Part shown: piece after piece, positions 21,138 to 29,893 of the stretch
Layout: each line of letters starts with the position of its first letter
Numbering within the stretch: position 1 is the first letter of the stretch
The notes under the pieces: generated by a model
Told to the model about the DNA's origin: nothing
Database searches by the model: none
Seen by the model: only the letters and a program-made list of their open reading frames with translations
Program-made: the position numbers and the translations under genes
NCBI RefSeq assembly: GCF_001425045.1
Contig: NZ_LMDJ01000011.1
Coordinates: 1-35,383 of the forward strand
Length of the DNA stretch: 35,383 nucleotides
Source of the DNA: Massilia sp. Root351
GTDB taxonomy: Bacteria > Pseudomonadota > Gammaproteobacteria > Burkholderiales > Burkholderiaceae_D
Direction: 5' to 3'

Positions 21138-21167
21138 AAGGCCCGTGCCCAGCACGGGCCTTTTTTT
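21138..21167 (+). terminator. Rho-independent terminator after yidC
   Basis: AAGGCCCGTGC pairs with GCACGGGCCTT around a short loop, followed by seven T. It ends only 14 bp before the mnmE start, so mnmE must have its own promoter or depend on read-through. Confidence 0.93.
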
Positions 21168-21181
21168 ACTAGAATAGCCCC

Positions 21182-22561
21182 ATGAAACTCGACACTTCCC
21201 CCATCGCCGCCATCGCCACCGCTCCCGGCCGCGGCGGCATCGGCGTGGTACGCGCCTCCGGCAAGAACCTCAAAGGCCTGATCGAAGCCCTGTTCGGCGC
21301 CGCCACGTTGCAGCCGCGCCACGCCACCTACATCCCCTTCAAGCAGGCCGACGGCACCGGCATCGACCAGGGCATCGCCATCCACTTCAAGGGACCGAAT
21401 TCCTACACCGGCGAGGACGTGCTCGAGCTGCAGGGCCACGGCGGCCCCGTGGTGCTGCAAATGTTGCTGGCGCGCGTGCTGGAAGCGGGCCAGGCCTTCG
21501 GCCTGCGCCTGGCCGAGCCGGGCGAATTCACCCGCCGCGCCTACCTGAACGACAAACTGGACCTGGCCCAGGCCGAAGCCGTGGCCGACCTGATCGACGC
21601 CTCCACCGAAGCGGCCGCCAAGTCCGCCTCGCAGTCGCTGTCCGGCGCCTTCTCCAGGACCATCCACGCGCTGGTCGAGCGCGTGACCAACCTGCGCATG
21701 CTGGTCGAGGCCACGCTGGACTTCCCGGAAGAGGAAATCGACTTCCTGGAAAAATCCGACGCGCGCGGCCAGCTCAGCGGCATCGTGGACGCGCTGGACA
21801 CCGTGTTCCGCCAGGCCGCGCAAGGCGCGCTGCTGCGTGAAGGCCTGAACGTGGTGCTGGTGGGCCAGCCCAACGTGGGCAAGTCCTCGCTGCTGAACGC
21901 GCTGGCCGGCTCGGACGTGGCCATCGTCACGCCGATCGCCGGCACCACGCGCGACAAGGTCAGCGAAACCATCCAGATCGAAGGCATCCCGCTCAACATC
22001 ATCGACACCGCCGGCATCCGCCGCAAGGACGAGGACGTGGACGTGGTCGAGCGCATCGGCATCGAGCGCACCTGGGGTGAAGTGGAAAAGGCCGACGTCA
22101 TCCTGCACCTGCTGGACGCCGACCACGGCCCCTCGCGCGCGGACGAAGCCATCGTCGCCAACTTCCCGGCCGGCGTGCCGGTGCTGCGCATCTGGAACAA
22201 GATCGACCTGTCCGGCCACAAGCCCGCCGTGGACGCGATGGAAGACGCCACCCACGTCTACCTGTCGGCGCACGAGCACATCGGCATCGACCTGCTGCGC
22301 GCCGAGTTGCTGCGCATCGCCGGCTGGCAGCAGACCGGCGAATCGCTCTACCTGGCGCGCGAGCGCCATCTGATCGCGCTCAAGTCGGCCGGCAAGCACC
22401 TGGCCCTGGCCGGCGAGCACGCCGCCGTCAGCGACCAGTCGCTGGACCTGTTCGCCGAAGAGCTGCGCCTGGCCCAGGCCCAGCTCTCCAGCATCACCGG
22501 CGCCTTCTCCTCCGACGACCTGCTGGGCGTCATTTTCGGCCGCTTCTGTATCGGAAAATAA
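21182..22561 (+). CDS. mnmE: tRNA-modification GTPase MnmE
   Basis: With MnmG it makes the carboxymethylaminomethyl group on U34 of certain tRNAs. The 459-residue product has the tetrahydrofolate-binding N-terminal domain ([46 protein letters not shown]). The embedded G domain follows (GQPNVGKSS at 228-236, [16 protein letters not shown]), and then the C-terminal FCIGK, whose Cys is characteristic. ATG 21182 has no ribosome site upstream, and a TAGAAT hexamer ends 6 bp before it, so the mRNA could be leaderless or nearly so. Confidence 0.98.
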   Translation: MKLDTSPIAAIATAPGRGGIGVVRASGKNLKGLIEALFGAATLQPRHATYIPFKQADGTGIDQGIAIHFKGPNSYTGEDVLELQGHGGPVVLQMLLARVLEAGQAFGLRLAEPGEFTRRAYLNDKLDLAQAEAVADLIDASTEAAAKSASQSLSGAFSRTIHALVERVTNLRMLVEATLDFPEEEIDFLEKSDARGQLSGIVDALDTVFRQAAQGALLREGLNVVLVGQPNVGKSSLLNALAGSDVAIVTPIAGTTRDKVSETIQIEGIPLNIIDTAGIRRKDEDVDVVERIGIERTWGEVEKADVILHLLDADHGPSRADEAIVANFPAGVPVLRIWNKIDLSGHKPAVDAMEDATHVYLSAHEHIGIDLLRAELLRIAGWQQTGESLYLARERHLIALKSAGKHLALAGEHAAVSDQSLDLFAEELRLAQAQLSSITGAFSSDDLLGVIFGRFCIGK

Positions 22562-22634
22562 CTTTCACGCTATCGTTCCAAGCCTTTCCATTTAAAAATT
22601 TTTCTTCACTCTGGGCACGCGAAATTTTTGTGAT

Positions 22635-22658
22635 TTTACGTGCGCGAACGCACGTAAA
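22635..22658. terminator. Perfect palindromic hairpin after mnmE
   Basis: TTTACGTGCG pairs with CGCACGTAAA around CGAA. The stem is 10 bp and perfect but is not followed by a long T-run on the plus strand. It is probably the mnmE terminator or 3' protection element. Confidence 0.5.
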
Positions 22659-22694
22659 CCCGACAGTGGCGGCTCGGCAATCCTGCTATTATTG

Positions 22695-22768
22695 TTGCGC
22701 GCACTGCCTGAAAAGGCGGCAGGATCACCGGCTTGTTGATCCTGCTCATGCCGCAGAAATTGCGCGCA
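22695..22768 (+). promoter_or_regulatory. Structured leader upstream of the small zinc-finger gene
   Basis: A 9-bp perfect stem, GCAGGATCA (22719-22727) / TGATCCTGC (22737-22745), sits between two direct copies of TTGCGCGCA (22695-22703 and 22760-22768). A possible -10 (TATTAT, 22687-22692) lies just upstream without a clear -35. The whole mnmE-to-22816 gap otherwise shows no gene. Confidence 0.4.
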
Positions 22769-22815
22769 AGTATGCTGGTTGTACGCCGTAAAGTGTTGCC
22801 TGGAAAGGGGATGCC

Positions 22816-23010
22816 GTGGAATCGTTACAGAACCAACTGCCTGAGGAAGCGAGCGCCATGCCGCCCGCCGCGCCGCCTGTCTACACGCGGCAAACGCTGC
22901 CGCCGAAAGGCTCGTGCTGGTATTGCGAAAAACCGCTCGACAGCGTGCGCCGCTTCTGCGGCAAGGAATGCCACGACGCCTTCGACGAGGAAGCCGAATT
23001 TACGCGTTGA
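22816..23010 (+). CDS. Small CxxC...CxxxC zinc-finger protein (64 aa)
   Basis: The first 30 residues are Pro/Ala-rich and probably disordered. The second half has a treble-clef-like set Cys34-x2-Cys37 (CWYC) and Cys48-x3-Cys52 (CGKEC), with RRF before it and an acidic end, resembling DUF2116-type zinc ribbons. Function unknown; zinc binding is inferred. GTG 22816 is chosen because AAAGGGG lies 5-6 nt upstream and no ATG is in frame. The last 11 bp overlap the end of the opposing Hpt gene. Confidence 0.7.
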   Translation: MESLQNQLPEEASAMPPAAPPVYTRQTLPPKGSCWYCEKPLDSVRRFCGKECHDAFDEEAEFTR

Positions 23011-23668
23011 GCGCGGGATTGCACCGCGCCAGCGCCGCCAGCGCCGCTTCATAATCGAACTCGTGGGCCGCCGCGGCCACTTCCTGAAACACCGCTTCTC
23101 CCAGGCTGGCCGCCAGCATCGTGGCCGACTGCTCCAGCACATCGATCGCTTCACCATTCCCATCGTTCAGCAATTGCGCCAGACGCGCGACGAGCGCTTG
23201 CGCCTCCGCAGGCAGGGGCGTTTCCTCAGCTGATTGCGCAGCCGATTCCACTACCCCGGGTCCAGGGGCCAGGCTGCCGGCTGCGGTGCCTGCGGTGGCG
23301 CTGCCGTCCACGTGCGCGGCGATGGCGCGCAGCAGGCTGTCGAGCGCTGTTTGCAGCGTGTCCAGGCTGGCCTGGTGCGCCGCGCTGGACGCGAAACCGG
23401 ACTCCGCGCCGGAAGGCGACAAGGCCGCTTCCGTCACGCCCGCCACGTGCTGCAGCTCCTGCGCACCAATCATGCCGGCCGCACCTTTCATGCTGTGCGC
23501 CTTGCGCTGGGCCGCTTCACGTTCACCCTGGGCCAGCAGCTGCTGCATCTGCGCCACGGCCATTTCGTAGTCTTTGCGGAAACGCAGCAGCACCTGCCGG
23601 TACAGGCCGGCGTCGTCCATCAGCCGTTCCAGGCCTTCGGCGGTGTTGAGAGTGTGCCGCGCTGTCAT
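23000..23668 (-). CDS. Stand-alone histidine phosphotransfer (Hpt) protein
   Basis: Hpt proteins relay phosphate between receiver domains. The 222-residue product has a four-helix Hpt domain with the phosphorylatable His58 in KAHSMKGAAGMIGA. A Pro/Ala/Ser-rich linker (about 118-150) follows. The C-terminal helical segment (about 150-222) has FDYEAALAAL, similar to sequences that accompany Hpt domains in hybrid kinases. No kinase or receiver gene is adjacent, so its partners must lie elsewhere. It ends convergently with the zinc-finger gene (11-bp overlap) and starts 13 bp after the CAP lipoprotein stop, on the same strand, so the two may be co-transcribed. Confidence 0.85.
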   Translation of the reverse strand: MTARHTLNTAEGLERLMDDAGLYRQVLLRFRKDYEMAVAQMQQLLAQGEREAAQRKAHSMKGAAGMIGAQELQHVAGVTEAALSPSGAESGFASSAAHQASLDTLQTALDSLLRAIAAHVDGSATAGTAAGSLAPGPGVVESAAQSAEETPLPAEAQALVARLAQLLNDGNGEAIDVLEQSATMLAASLGEAVFQEVAAAAHEFDYEAALAALARCNPALNA

Positions 23669-23681
23669 CGCACGCAGCAGC

Positions 23682-24659
23682 TTACTTGGTGGTGAACGAC
23701 CAGCTGCGGTTGGCGGTCACGCCGTCCACCGTGCCGGTGAAGGTCACGTCGTAAGTGGTGGCCGCTTTCAGCACGCTGAGCGGAATGATGGCTGCGCCGG
23801 CCACCGGGGTTTCGCGGTCGGTGGCGCGTGTCAGCAGGCGCACCGGCAGGTCGGCGCCACCGCGCGGGCGCACGGTGAAGGTCTGCACGTTCACGGCGGC
23901 GGAAATGTCGCCCTGCACGCTGATCGGGTAGCCCACCTCGTTCTGGTTCGGCACCGGGTCCGGGGATTCGGTGTCGCTGAAGAAATTCAGCGGCACACGG
24001 GTCTGGTTTACCGCCGGGTAGACCACCAGCTTGCCGCGGCCCACGCCCGCGCCATAGCCGTTGGTGGTGGCGAAATCCGCTGTGAAATAAGTGTAGCCGT
24101 TGCCGGTGGCCGAGCCGGTGCCGGCTTCGCGGAACACCGGTTCCATGATCACGAAGCGGTGGTAGATGGCCGTGATCAGCTCTTCCGCGTGATAGAAGCC
24201 GGACGTCTCGGACGCCGCCGAAATCACCTCGCCGTACGCGTAGGCGCCCACCAGCGCATAGCCGGCGCTGGCCAGGCGGTCTTTCAGCGTTACGCCGGTG
24301 AAGCCGGGCAGGCCGGCGGTCTGGTCGTGAGTGACGGTGTTGTTCTGGCGCTGGTAGCTGGAATGCGCTTGCGCCGCCAGGTCGATGCGCGCGTTGCGCG
24401 CCAGTGCCGCCAGGCCGGCCTGCTGGCGCCGGTAATTGATCCAGTTGTAGCCATCCAGCGGAATGTCGCCGCTCAGCGTGGGCGCGCCCGGCTCGGCGGG
24501 CGTGTTGACGGTGGACGGCGTGGCAACGGCAGCGGTCGAGCCGCCTCCGCCGCCACCGCAGGCCGCCAGCAAGGCAGCCATGAATGCCGCAGTCAGCGCC
24601 GTGAGCGCGGTGGAAATCGGCGCGGAGCGGGGGGCTTTGCGGGCGGACGGGATATTCAT
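23682..24659 (-). CDS. CAP/SCP-domain lipoprotein
   Basis: The 325-residue secreted protein has a signal peptide and a lipobox LLAAC with Cys34, followed by six Gly. This points to a lipid-anchored envelope protein with a flexible linker. Residues about 65-215 resemble the CAP (SCP/PR1) fold: N-terminal NWINYRRQQAGLAALARNARIDLAAQAHS (key: RRQQAGL and AAQAHS), then THDQT, and GEVISA. The C-terminal part looks like a beta-sandwich domain ending NRSWSFTTK. The role of bacterial CAP lipoproteins is mostly unknown. It precedes the Hpt gene by 13 bp. Confidence 0.85.
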   Translation of the reverse strand: MNIPSARKAPRSAPISTALTALTAAFMAALLAACGGGGGGSTAAVATPSTVNTPAEPGAPTLSGDIPLDGYNWINYRRQQAGLAALARNARIDLAAQAHSSYQRQNNTVTHDQTAGLPGFTGVTLKDRLASAGYALVGAYAYGEVISAASETSGFYHAEELITAIYHRFVIMEPVFREAGTGSATGNGYTYFTADFATTNGYGAGVGRGKLVVYPAVNQTRVPLNFFSDTESPDPVPNQNEVGYPISVQGDISAAVNVQTFTVRPRGGADLPVRLLTRATDRETPVAGAAIIPLSVLKAATTYDVTFTGTVDGVTANRSWSFTTK

Positions 24660-24803
24660 GACAGCTCCTCTTGCAGAGTTTCAATTCTATGCGAAAACAA
24701 ACTGTGCTGACGCCACAATCGCACCGCTCATGTTGAGCCAGATCAGATTATCGCCCCAGGCGGGGTAAAATAACTGCTTACTTCAAATGGCAATATTCCC
24801 CAG

Positions 24804-25589
24804 ATGACACGAACCAAGCAGCGCCTGCGCCGCGCCAAATTTGCCCTGCCCAGCTTTGTCACCCTGCTGTCGATCGCCTGCGGTTTCGGCAGCATCGTCA
24901 TTTCAGTGGACAACGCCTATATCGGCAGCGCGCACGATTACCAGATGGCCGCCGTGCTGCTGGTGCTGGCCGGGGTGTTCGACGCGCTGGACGGCTTCGT
25001 GGCGCGGGCCACCGGCACCAGCTCGGAATTCGGCGTGCAGCTCGATTCGATCGCGGACGTGATGAATTTCGGCTGTGCGCCGGCGGTGCTGCTATATTGC
25101 TATGGCTTCGTGCTGCTGGGCCACGAGCACAGCACCTTGCTGCGCACCGGCGGCATTGCCAGCTTCATCTTCGTCGCTTGCGGCGCGCTGCGCCTGGCGC
25201 GCTTCAATGTGAACGTGGGCCGCACCGATCCGCGCTATTTCGTCGGCATGCCGATCACGGCAGGCGCCGCTTGCGTGGCCTCGGTGGTGGTGGCGTGGCC
25301 GGAGCCGGCGCGCACGCTGGAGCACGCCGTGCTGATCGTGGTGCTGCTGTTCGCGGTGGGGGGACTGATGGTGTCCACCATCCGCTTCCCCAGCTCCAAG
25401 CAGAAGCGGAGCTGGGGCGCGCTGGTGGCGCTGCTGGTGTGCCTGGGCCTGATGCTGTGGCTCACCACGGCCTTCTTCGCGTTGTTCTTCGCGGTGTACG
25501 TGGCGTTCACGCTGGCCTTGAACCTGGCCTGGAAGTACGGCTGGACCGGCATAGCCCCGCCGCTCGTGTACGAAGACGAAACGGCGTAA
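24804..25589 (+). CDS. pssA: CDP-diacylglycerol-serine O-phosphatidyltransferase
   Basis: Membrane enzyme that makes phosphatidylserine from CDP-diacylglycerol and serine, the route to phosphatidylethanolamine. The CDP-alcohol phosphotransferase signature is complete: DALDGFVARATGTSSEFG followed by QLDSIADV (pattern D-G-x2-A-R-x8-G-x3-D-x3-D). There are about six to eight hydrophobic segments, and 261 residues is normal. No clear ribosome site precedes ATG 24804; a TAAAAT hexamer at 24766-24771 may be its -10. It converges on the aldo/keto reductase gene with a 3-bp gap. Confidence 0.93.
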   Translation: MTRTKQRLRRAKFALPSFVTLLSIACGFGSIVISVDNAYIGSAHDYQMAAVLLVLAGVFDALDGFVARATGTSSEFGVQLDSIADVMNFGCAPAVLLYCYGFVLLGHEHSTLLRTGGIASFIFVACGALRLARFNVNVGRTDPRYFVGMPITAGAACVASVVVAWPEPARTLEHAVLIVVLLFAVGGLMVSTIRFPSSKQKRSWGALVALLVCLGLMLWLTTAFFALFFAVYVAFTLALNLAWKYGWTGIAPPLVYEDETA

Positions 25590-25592
25590 GCC

Positions 25593-26480
25593 TTACGCCA
25601 CCTCGTGCCCGCGCGCGGCGCGCAGGATCCCGAACCACTGCTGGCGGCTCAAGGCGAACTGCGTTGCCTGCACCGCCTCCTCGATTGCCGCGATGCGTCC
25701 CGAGCCGGTCAGCGGCACCGGGCTGCAGGGCAGCTGCATGATCCACGCAAACACCACCGATGCGAACGGGCGCTGAACCTCGTCCGCCACCTGCTGGATG
25801 GTGGCGCGCAGCCGCGCGCCGGCCGTGTCGCCGCCGCTGAACAGGCGTCCGCCGCCCAGCGGCGACCAGATCATCGGCGCCACGCCCAGATCCTGCAGGC
25901 CGTCGAAGGTTTCGTCGAACATCGGCGCCAGGTGCAGCGGCGAGAATTCAACCTGGTTCGTCGCCAGCCCAATGCGCCGGTTCAGCGCCTCGAACTGGTG
26001 GCGGCTGAAGTTGGACACGCCGAAATGCCGTACCTTGCCCTCGCCGCGCAAGCGCGTGAAGGTGGCGGCCATCGCATCGAAGTCCATCAGCGGGTCCGGG
26101 CGGTGGATCAGCAGCAGGTCCAGGTAATCGGTGCGCAGCTGGCGCAGCGAGTTCTCCACCGAGGCGGTGATGTGCGCCGCCGTGGTGTCGTAATGCTGGA
26201 TGGTGTGTTCGGGGCGGTTCGGCGAGAGCAGCTTGATGCCGCACTTGCTCACGATCTGCATCCGCTCGCGCAGCGCCGGCTTTAAGGCCAGCGCTTCGCC
26301 GAACAGCGCTTCCACGCCGTAGCCGCCGTAGATGTCGGCATGGTCGAAGCTGGATACGCCCAGCTCCAGGCACTGCTCGATGAAGGCCAGGCGCTGCTGC
26401 GGCGCCATGTCCCACTCGGTCATGCGCCACATGCCCGCAACAATGCGGGACAGTTGCAGTCCGCCGGCCTGGTTCGCCAT
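25593..26480 (-). CDS. Aldo/keto reductase (YdhF-like)
   Basis: NADPH-dependent carbonyl reductase of the AKR family; the substrate is unknown. The 295-residue barrel protein shows the catalytic tetrad in order: Asp and Tyr in FDHADIYGGYG, Lys in IVSKCGIK and His in LLLIHRPDP. The cofactor region has WSPLGGG and PLTGSGR. ATG 26480 (MANQAGGL) is chosen because it overlaps the stop of the carboxypeptidase gene (TAATG); the frame runs 30 bp further without a family-like sequence. The pair is probably co-translated, although no functional link is obvious. Confidence 0.92.
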   Translation of the reverse strand: MANQAGGLQLSRIVAGMWRMTEWDMAPQQRLAFIEQCLELGVSSFDHADIYGGYGVEALFGEALALKPALRERMQIVSKCGIKLLSPNRPEHTIQHYDTTAAHITASVENSLRQLRTDYLDLLLIHRPDPLMDFDAMAATFTRLRGEGKVRHFGVSNFSRHQFEALNRRIGLATNQVEFSPLHLAPMFDETFDGLQDLGVAPMIWSPLGGGRLFSGGDTAGARLRATIQQVADEVQRPFASVVFAWIMQLPCSPVPLTGSGRIAAIEEAVQATQFALSRQQWFGILRAARGHEVA

Positions 26481-27628
26481 TATTTCAGCCACAGGCGCAC
26501 GGAGTCCCATGCGCGGCCGAAGATGGACGCCTGCGGCACACCTTCCAGCGCCACCACCGGCAGTTCCAGCAGCGGCTTGCCGTCCACCATCATCTTCAGC
26601 GAACCGACGCGGGTGTTTTCAGCCAACGGCGCCACCAGCGGGTCCTTGCGTTCCAGCACAGGCTTCATCTTGCCGGCCACGCCTTTCGGCACCGTTACCA
26701 GCACGTCGTGCGAGAAGCCGATCTTGACCTTGTTGGACGAGCCTTTCCAGATTTCCGGCGTATCGATGGCTTGCCCCTTGCTGTACAGGCGTACCGTATC
26801 GAAATTCTGGAAGCCCCAGTTCAGCAGCTTCTGGCTTTCGGCCGTGCGCGCGCCGTCGGAGGCGGTGCCCAGCACCACGGAAATCAGGCGGCGCTCGCCG
26901 AAGTTGCCGTTCGGGCGGCGCGCCGACGCGATCATGCAGTAGCCGGCCGCTTCGGTGTGGCCGGTTTTCATGCCGTCCACGGTCGGGTCCAGCCACAGCA
27001 GGCGGTTGCGGTTCGGCTGCGTAATCTTGTTGTAGGTGAAGCTTTTCACCGAGTCGATCTTGTAGAACTCGGGGTAGTCGGCGATCACGCGCTTGGCCAG
27101 CACGGACAAGTCTTGCGCGGTGGAATAGTTTTCCGGGCTGGGCAGGCCGTGCGGGTTGGCGAAGCGGGTCTGGGTCAGGCCCATGCGCTGCGCTTCGCGG
27201 TTCATCAGCGTGACGAAAGTGCCTTCGTCGCCGGCCACGGCTTCGGCCAGCGCCACGGCAGCGTCGTTGCCCGACTGCACCATCAGGCCGTGCAGCAGGT
27301 CGTTGATGGTGACGGGCACGGCCGGGTCGATGAACATCTTCGAACTGCTCGAGTCCACTTTCCAGGCGCGTACCGATACGTTGACTTTCTGGTTGATGTC
27401 GATCTTCTTGTCGCGCAGGGCCTGGAAGGTCAGGTAAGCGGTCATGATCTTGGTCAGCGAAGCCGGCTCGATGCGCATGTTCGGGTCTTGCGACGCGATA
27501 ATCTGGCCGCTGGTCATGTCCAGCAGCAACCAGGATTTGGCGGCGATGGTGGGAGCAGGCAGGGTTTGCGCGACGGCGGAGGTGATGAACAGCACGCTGG
27601 TTGCGAGTGCCGCGAGGTATTTTTTCAT
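26480..27628 (-). CDS. dacC: Serine-type D-Ala-D-Ala carboxypeptidase (PBP5/6 family)
   Basis: Periplasmic, membrane-anchored enzyme that trims the terminal D-Ala from peptidoglycan pentapeptides. The 382-residue product has a signal peptide (about 1-20). The penicillin-binding motifs follow: Ser57-x-x-Lys60 (SLTK), SGN (119-121) and KTG (221-223). A C-terminal beta domain follows (about 270-365), and then an amphipathic tail, WDSVRLWLK, that would anchor it to the inner membrane. dacA and dacC cannot be told apart here. The start ATG 27628 begins a good signal peptide. Confidence 0.95.
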   Translation of the reverse strand: MKKYLAALATSVLFITSAVAQTLPAPTIAAKSWLLLDMTSGQIIASQDPNMRIEPASLTKIMTAYLTFQALRDKKIDINQKVNVSVRAWKVDSSSSKMFIDPAVPVTINDLLHGLMVQSGNDAAVALAEAVAGDEGTFVTLMNREAQRMGLTQTRFANPHGLPSPENYSTAQDLSVLAKRVIADYPEFYKIDSVKSFTYNKITQPNRNRLLWLDPTVDGMKTGHTEAAGYCMIASARRPNGNFGERRLISVVLGTASDGARTAESQKLLNWGFQNFDTVRLYSKGQAIDTPEIWKGSSNKVKIGFSHDVLVTVPKGVAGKMKPVLERKDPLVAPLAENTRVGSLKMMVDGKPLLELPVVALEGVPQASIFGRAWDSVRLWLK

Positions 27629-27686
27629 GTGTCTTGATGCAGTGTATGCAGTGGGTGTAAAAACGGGTGCGGGAGATTATAGGGCC

Positions 27687-28346
27687 TTAAGCTGCCTCGT
27701 CGGCGCCCTTCTGGCCGGAATGCCACAGCGCCGAGACCCAGGTCTTGATATGGCCCAGCTTGCGGTGGAAGAAATGGTCGGCGCCGGGGATCACCAGCAC
27801 CGGGATGTCCTGCGGGCGCGCCCAGTCGAAGACGTCCTGCACCGGAATGGTGTCGTCGTTCTCGCCGTGGATCAGGATGGTGTCGGCGGGAACTTCCGCC
27901 AGCTCCCATTTTTTGGCAGCCGTACCCACCAGTACCAGCCGCTCGGCAGGCGTGCCGGCCTCGGCCAGGCGCTTGGCCAGCTGCGACTGCACATAGGTGC
28001 CGAAGGAAAAGCCGCTCAGCGCCACCGGCAAGCCGGGAAATTTGGCTGTCATGTGCTGGTACAGCAAGCCCATGTCGTCGGTTTCGCCGTGGCCGCGGTC
28101 GTGCACGCCCTCCGAGGCGCCCACGCCGCGGAAGTTGATGCGCGCCACCACGTAGCCCAGGCCGACGAAGGTGCGCATCAGCGTCACCGCCACCTTGTTG
28201 TCCATGGTGCCGCCGTACAGCGGGTGTGGGTGCGCTACCAGGGCGATGCCGCGCGGCGCGGCGTCGCCGCCCGGCATGTCGATCAGGCCTTCCATCAGCC
28301 CGGCGCCGCCGGGCAGCGTGAATTTTTCCGAGTTCTTGTTCATCAT
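27687..28346 (-). CDS. Small alpha/beta hydrolase
   Basis: A 219-residue serine hydrolase of the type annotated as KTN/dienelactone-hydrolase-like. It has the oxyanion region AHPHPLYGG, the nucleophile elbow GFSFG (Ser114), a likely acid in HGENDDTIP and His in PGADHFFH. Substrate unknown. The start overlaps the ferredoxin gene stop (ATGATG, 4 bp), so the two are translationally coupled; ATG 28343 is an alternative start. Confidence 0.88.
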   Translation of the reverse strand: MMNKNSEKFTLPGGAGLMEGLIDMPGGDAAPRGIALVAHPHPLYGGTMDNKVAVTLMRTFVGLGYVVARINFRGVGASEGVHDRGHGETDDMGLLYQHMTAKFPGLPVALSGFSFGTYVQSQLAKRLAEAGTPAERLVLVGTAAKKWELAEVPADTILIHGENDDTIPVQDVFDWARPQDIPVLVIPGADHFFHRKLGHIKTWVSALWHSGQKGADEAA

Positions 28347-28663
28347 ATCTTCAGGCGCTCCACCACTTTGCCGCCAACCAGGTGGCTGTCCACAATCTCG
28401 TCGATATCCGTGGTGTCCACGTAGGTGTACCAGGTGCCTTCCGGATAAACCACCATCACCGGGCCTTCTTCGCAGCGGTCCATGCAGCCGGCCTGGTTGA
28501 TGCGCACCTTGCCGTGGCCGTTGATGCCCAGCTCCTTGCAGCGTTTTTTCGCGTGTTTTTGCGCCACTTCGGCGCCGTGGTCGCCGCAGCTGTTGCGGCC
28601 GTCGTCCCGTTTGTTCATGCAGAAGAACACGTGACGTTCAAAATAGGGTTTGTTGTCGCTCAT
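28343..28663 (-). CDS. Thioredoxin-like [2Fe-2S] ferredoxin
   Basis: The 106-residue protein resembles the thioredoxin-fold [2Fe-2S] ferredoxins related to the NuoE C-terminal domain. The expected ligands are Cys15 (HVFFCMNKR), Cys26 (RNSCGDHG), Cys60 and Cys64 (QAGCMDRCEEGP), i.e. C-x10-C-x33-C-x3-C. An electron-transfer role is inferred, and no partner oxidoreductase is adjacent. It is the first gene of a two-gene unit with the hydrolase. Confidence 0.92.
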   Translation of the reverse strand: MSDNKPYFERHVFFCMNKRDDGRNSCGDHGAEVAQKHAKKRCKELGINGHGKVRINQAGCMDRCEEGPVMVVYPEGTWYTYVDTTDIDEIVDSHLVGGKVVERLKI

Positions 28664-28698
28664 GGTAAGGCCTCGCTTGTCGTTTCAGGCGTAATCAT

Positions 28699-28721
28699 AC
28701 CCGCCCTGCGCCGGGGCGGGT
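28699..28721 (-). terminator. Hairpin directly after the VanZ-family gene
   Basis: ACCCGCCC pairs with GGGCGGGT right after the stop codon. No T-run follows on the minus strand, so termination strength is uncertain. Confidence 0.45.
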
Positions 28722-29876
28722 TTACGGACGGTTCAGCTTGTGGGACGGCAGCAGCAGGAACCATAGCGCGAAGAAGGGCCACAGCAGCGACAGGAATTGC
28801 GCGGCGCCGTTGAAGTTGAGGAACTTGCCCTGCACCCAGCCTTGCAGGGTGGACACAAAATACGGGTTGACCGGCGTGGTGTTGACGATGAGCAGGCTGA
28901 GCAGCAAGGTCAGCGCGGCCAGGCGGCGCTGGGCCAGCTGCGGCGCGAAGGCCAGGCCGGCCAGCATGATGGCGCCGATCAGGAAGCCGCCCTGCGCGCC
29001 GGGCGTAATCCACACGAAGGCATTCTCCGGCGAGAACAGCAGCGCCGTCGCCAGCGACTTCACCACCACGGCCGAACCGGCCAGGCCGATCAGCAGGACG
29101 GCGCGCGGCGCGTGCTTGCGCATCAGGCACAGCAAGGTCAGGCCGGCGCCCACCATGCCGCAGGCGGTGATGATGGTTTCGGACAGCCAGTACTGTTCCA
29201 CCGTCAGCTCCACGCCGGGGCGCAGCAGCGCCACCAGGTCGACATTCATGTCCAGCAGGCTGGACAGCCAGTCGGACAGGATGGGCAGCAGCTGGCCGTG
29301 ACCGAACAGGAAACCCTGCGGATAGATCTGCGCCAGCGGCCACAGCGCCATCAGCACCAGGCCCTGGCTGGTGTGCTGCACGAACCAGCGCTGGCGCAGG
29401 CGGTACAGATGGCTGCCGTCCAGCAGCTTGGTCACCGTGAGCGTGCCGAACAGCGCGCCCATGGCGGCGCCGGCGGCATTGGTGTAGAAGTCCAGGTTGG
29501 ACGACACGCGGCTGGGCAAATAGGTCTGCACCGCCTCCATGATGCCGGACACCAGCACGCCGCATACGGCCGCCACCAGGAAGGCCGCCACGCCCCGCAC
29601 GCGCGGATACAGCGCGTACACCACCAGCGCGCCGAAGGGCATATAGCCGACCACGTTGATGATGGCGTCGAACTTGGTCCAGTAGCGCGGCATGGCCGTG
29701 TGTTCGAGGAAGATCAGCGGCGACAGGCCCTGGTTCAGCCAGCCCGAGAAGGGGAACCAGCTGGCGTACACGATCAGCAGCAGATAGGCCAGCAGCGTCG
29801 CGCGCGCCACCGGCGACGGCATGCGCGGCTGGACTGTTGTTTCTGTCACGCTCACGGCTTGGGGCTCACGATGCAA
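28722..29876 (-). CDS. VanZ-family integral membrane protein
   Basis: A 384-residue, strongly hydrophobic protein. The N-terminal half carries the VanZ-like pattern: VYASWFPFSGW in the first helix, KFDAIINVVGYMPFGAL, and the conserved acidic/Gln segment MEAVQTYLPSRVSSNLDFYTNAAG (key: EAVQ, R, D). The C-terminal half adds roughly five more membrane segments. VanZ is linked to glycopeptide resistance in Gram-positives, but proteobacterial members have unknown roles. The start is uncertain: TTG 29876, GTG 29855 or GTG 29849, none with a good ribosome site. It is the last gene of the MlaFED-like operon, 17 bp after the lipoprotein gene. Confidence 0.85.
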   Translation of the reverse strand: MHREPQAVSVTETTVQPRMPSPVARATLLAYLLLIVYASWFPFSGWLNQGLSPLIFLEHTAMPRYWTKFDAIINVVGYMPFGALVVYALYPRVRGVAAFLVAAVCGVLVSGIMEAVQTYLPSRVSSNLDFYTNAAGAAMGALFGTLTVTKLLDGSHLYRLRQRWFVQHTSQGLVLMALWPLAQIYPQGFLFGHGQLLPILSDWLSSLLDMNVDLVALLRPGVELTVEQYWLSETIITACGMVGAGLTLLCLMRKHAPRAVLLIGLAGSAVVVKSLATALLFSPENAFVWITPGAQGGFLIGAIMLAGLAFAPQLAQRRLAALTLLLSLLIVNTTPVNPYFVSTLQGWVQGKFLNFNGAAQFLSLLWPFFALWFLLLPSHKLNRP

Positions 29877-29893
29877 TGCTCACAGTCCCAGGC

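Noticed and set aside
23665..24684. 339-codon frame on the minus strand overlapping the CAP lipoprotein
   Set aside because: Arg/Gly/Pro-rich shadow; the lipoprotein frame has a signal peptide and a lipobox.
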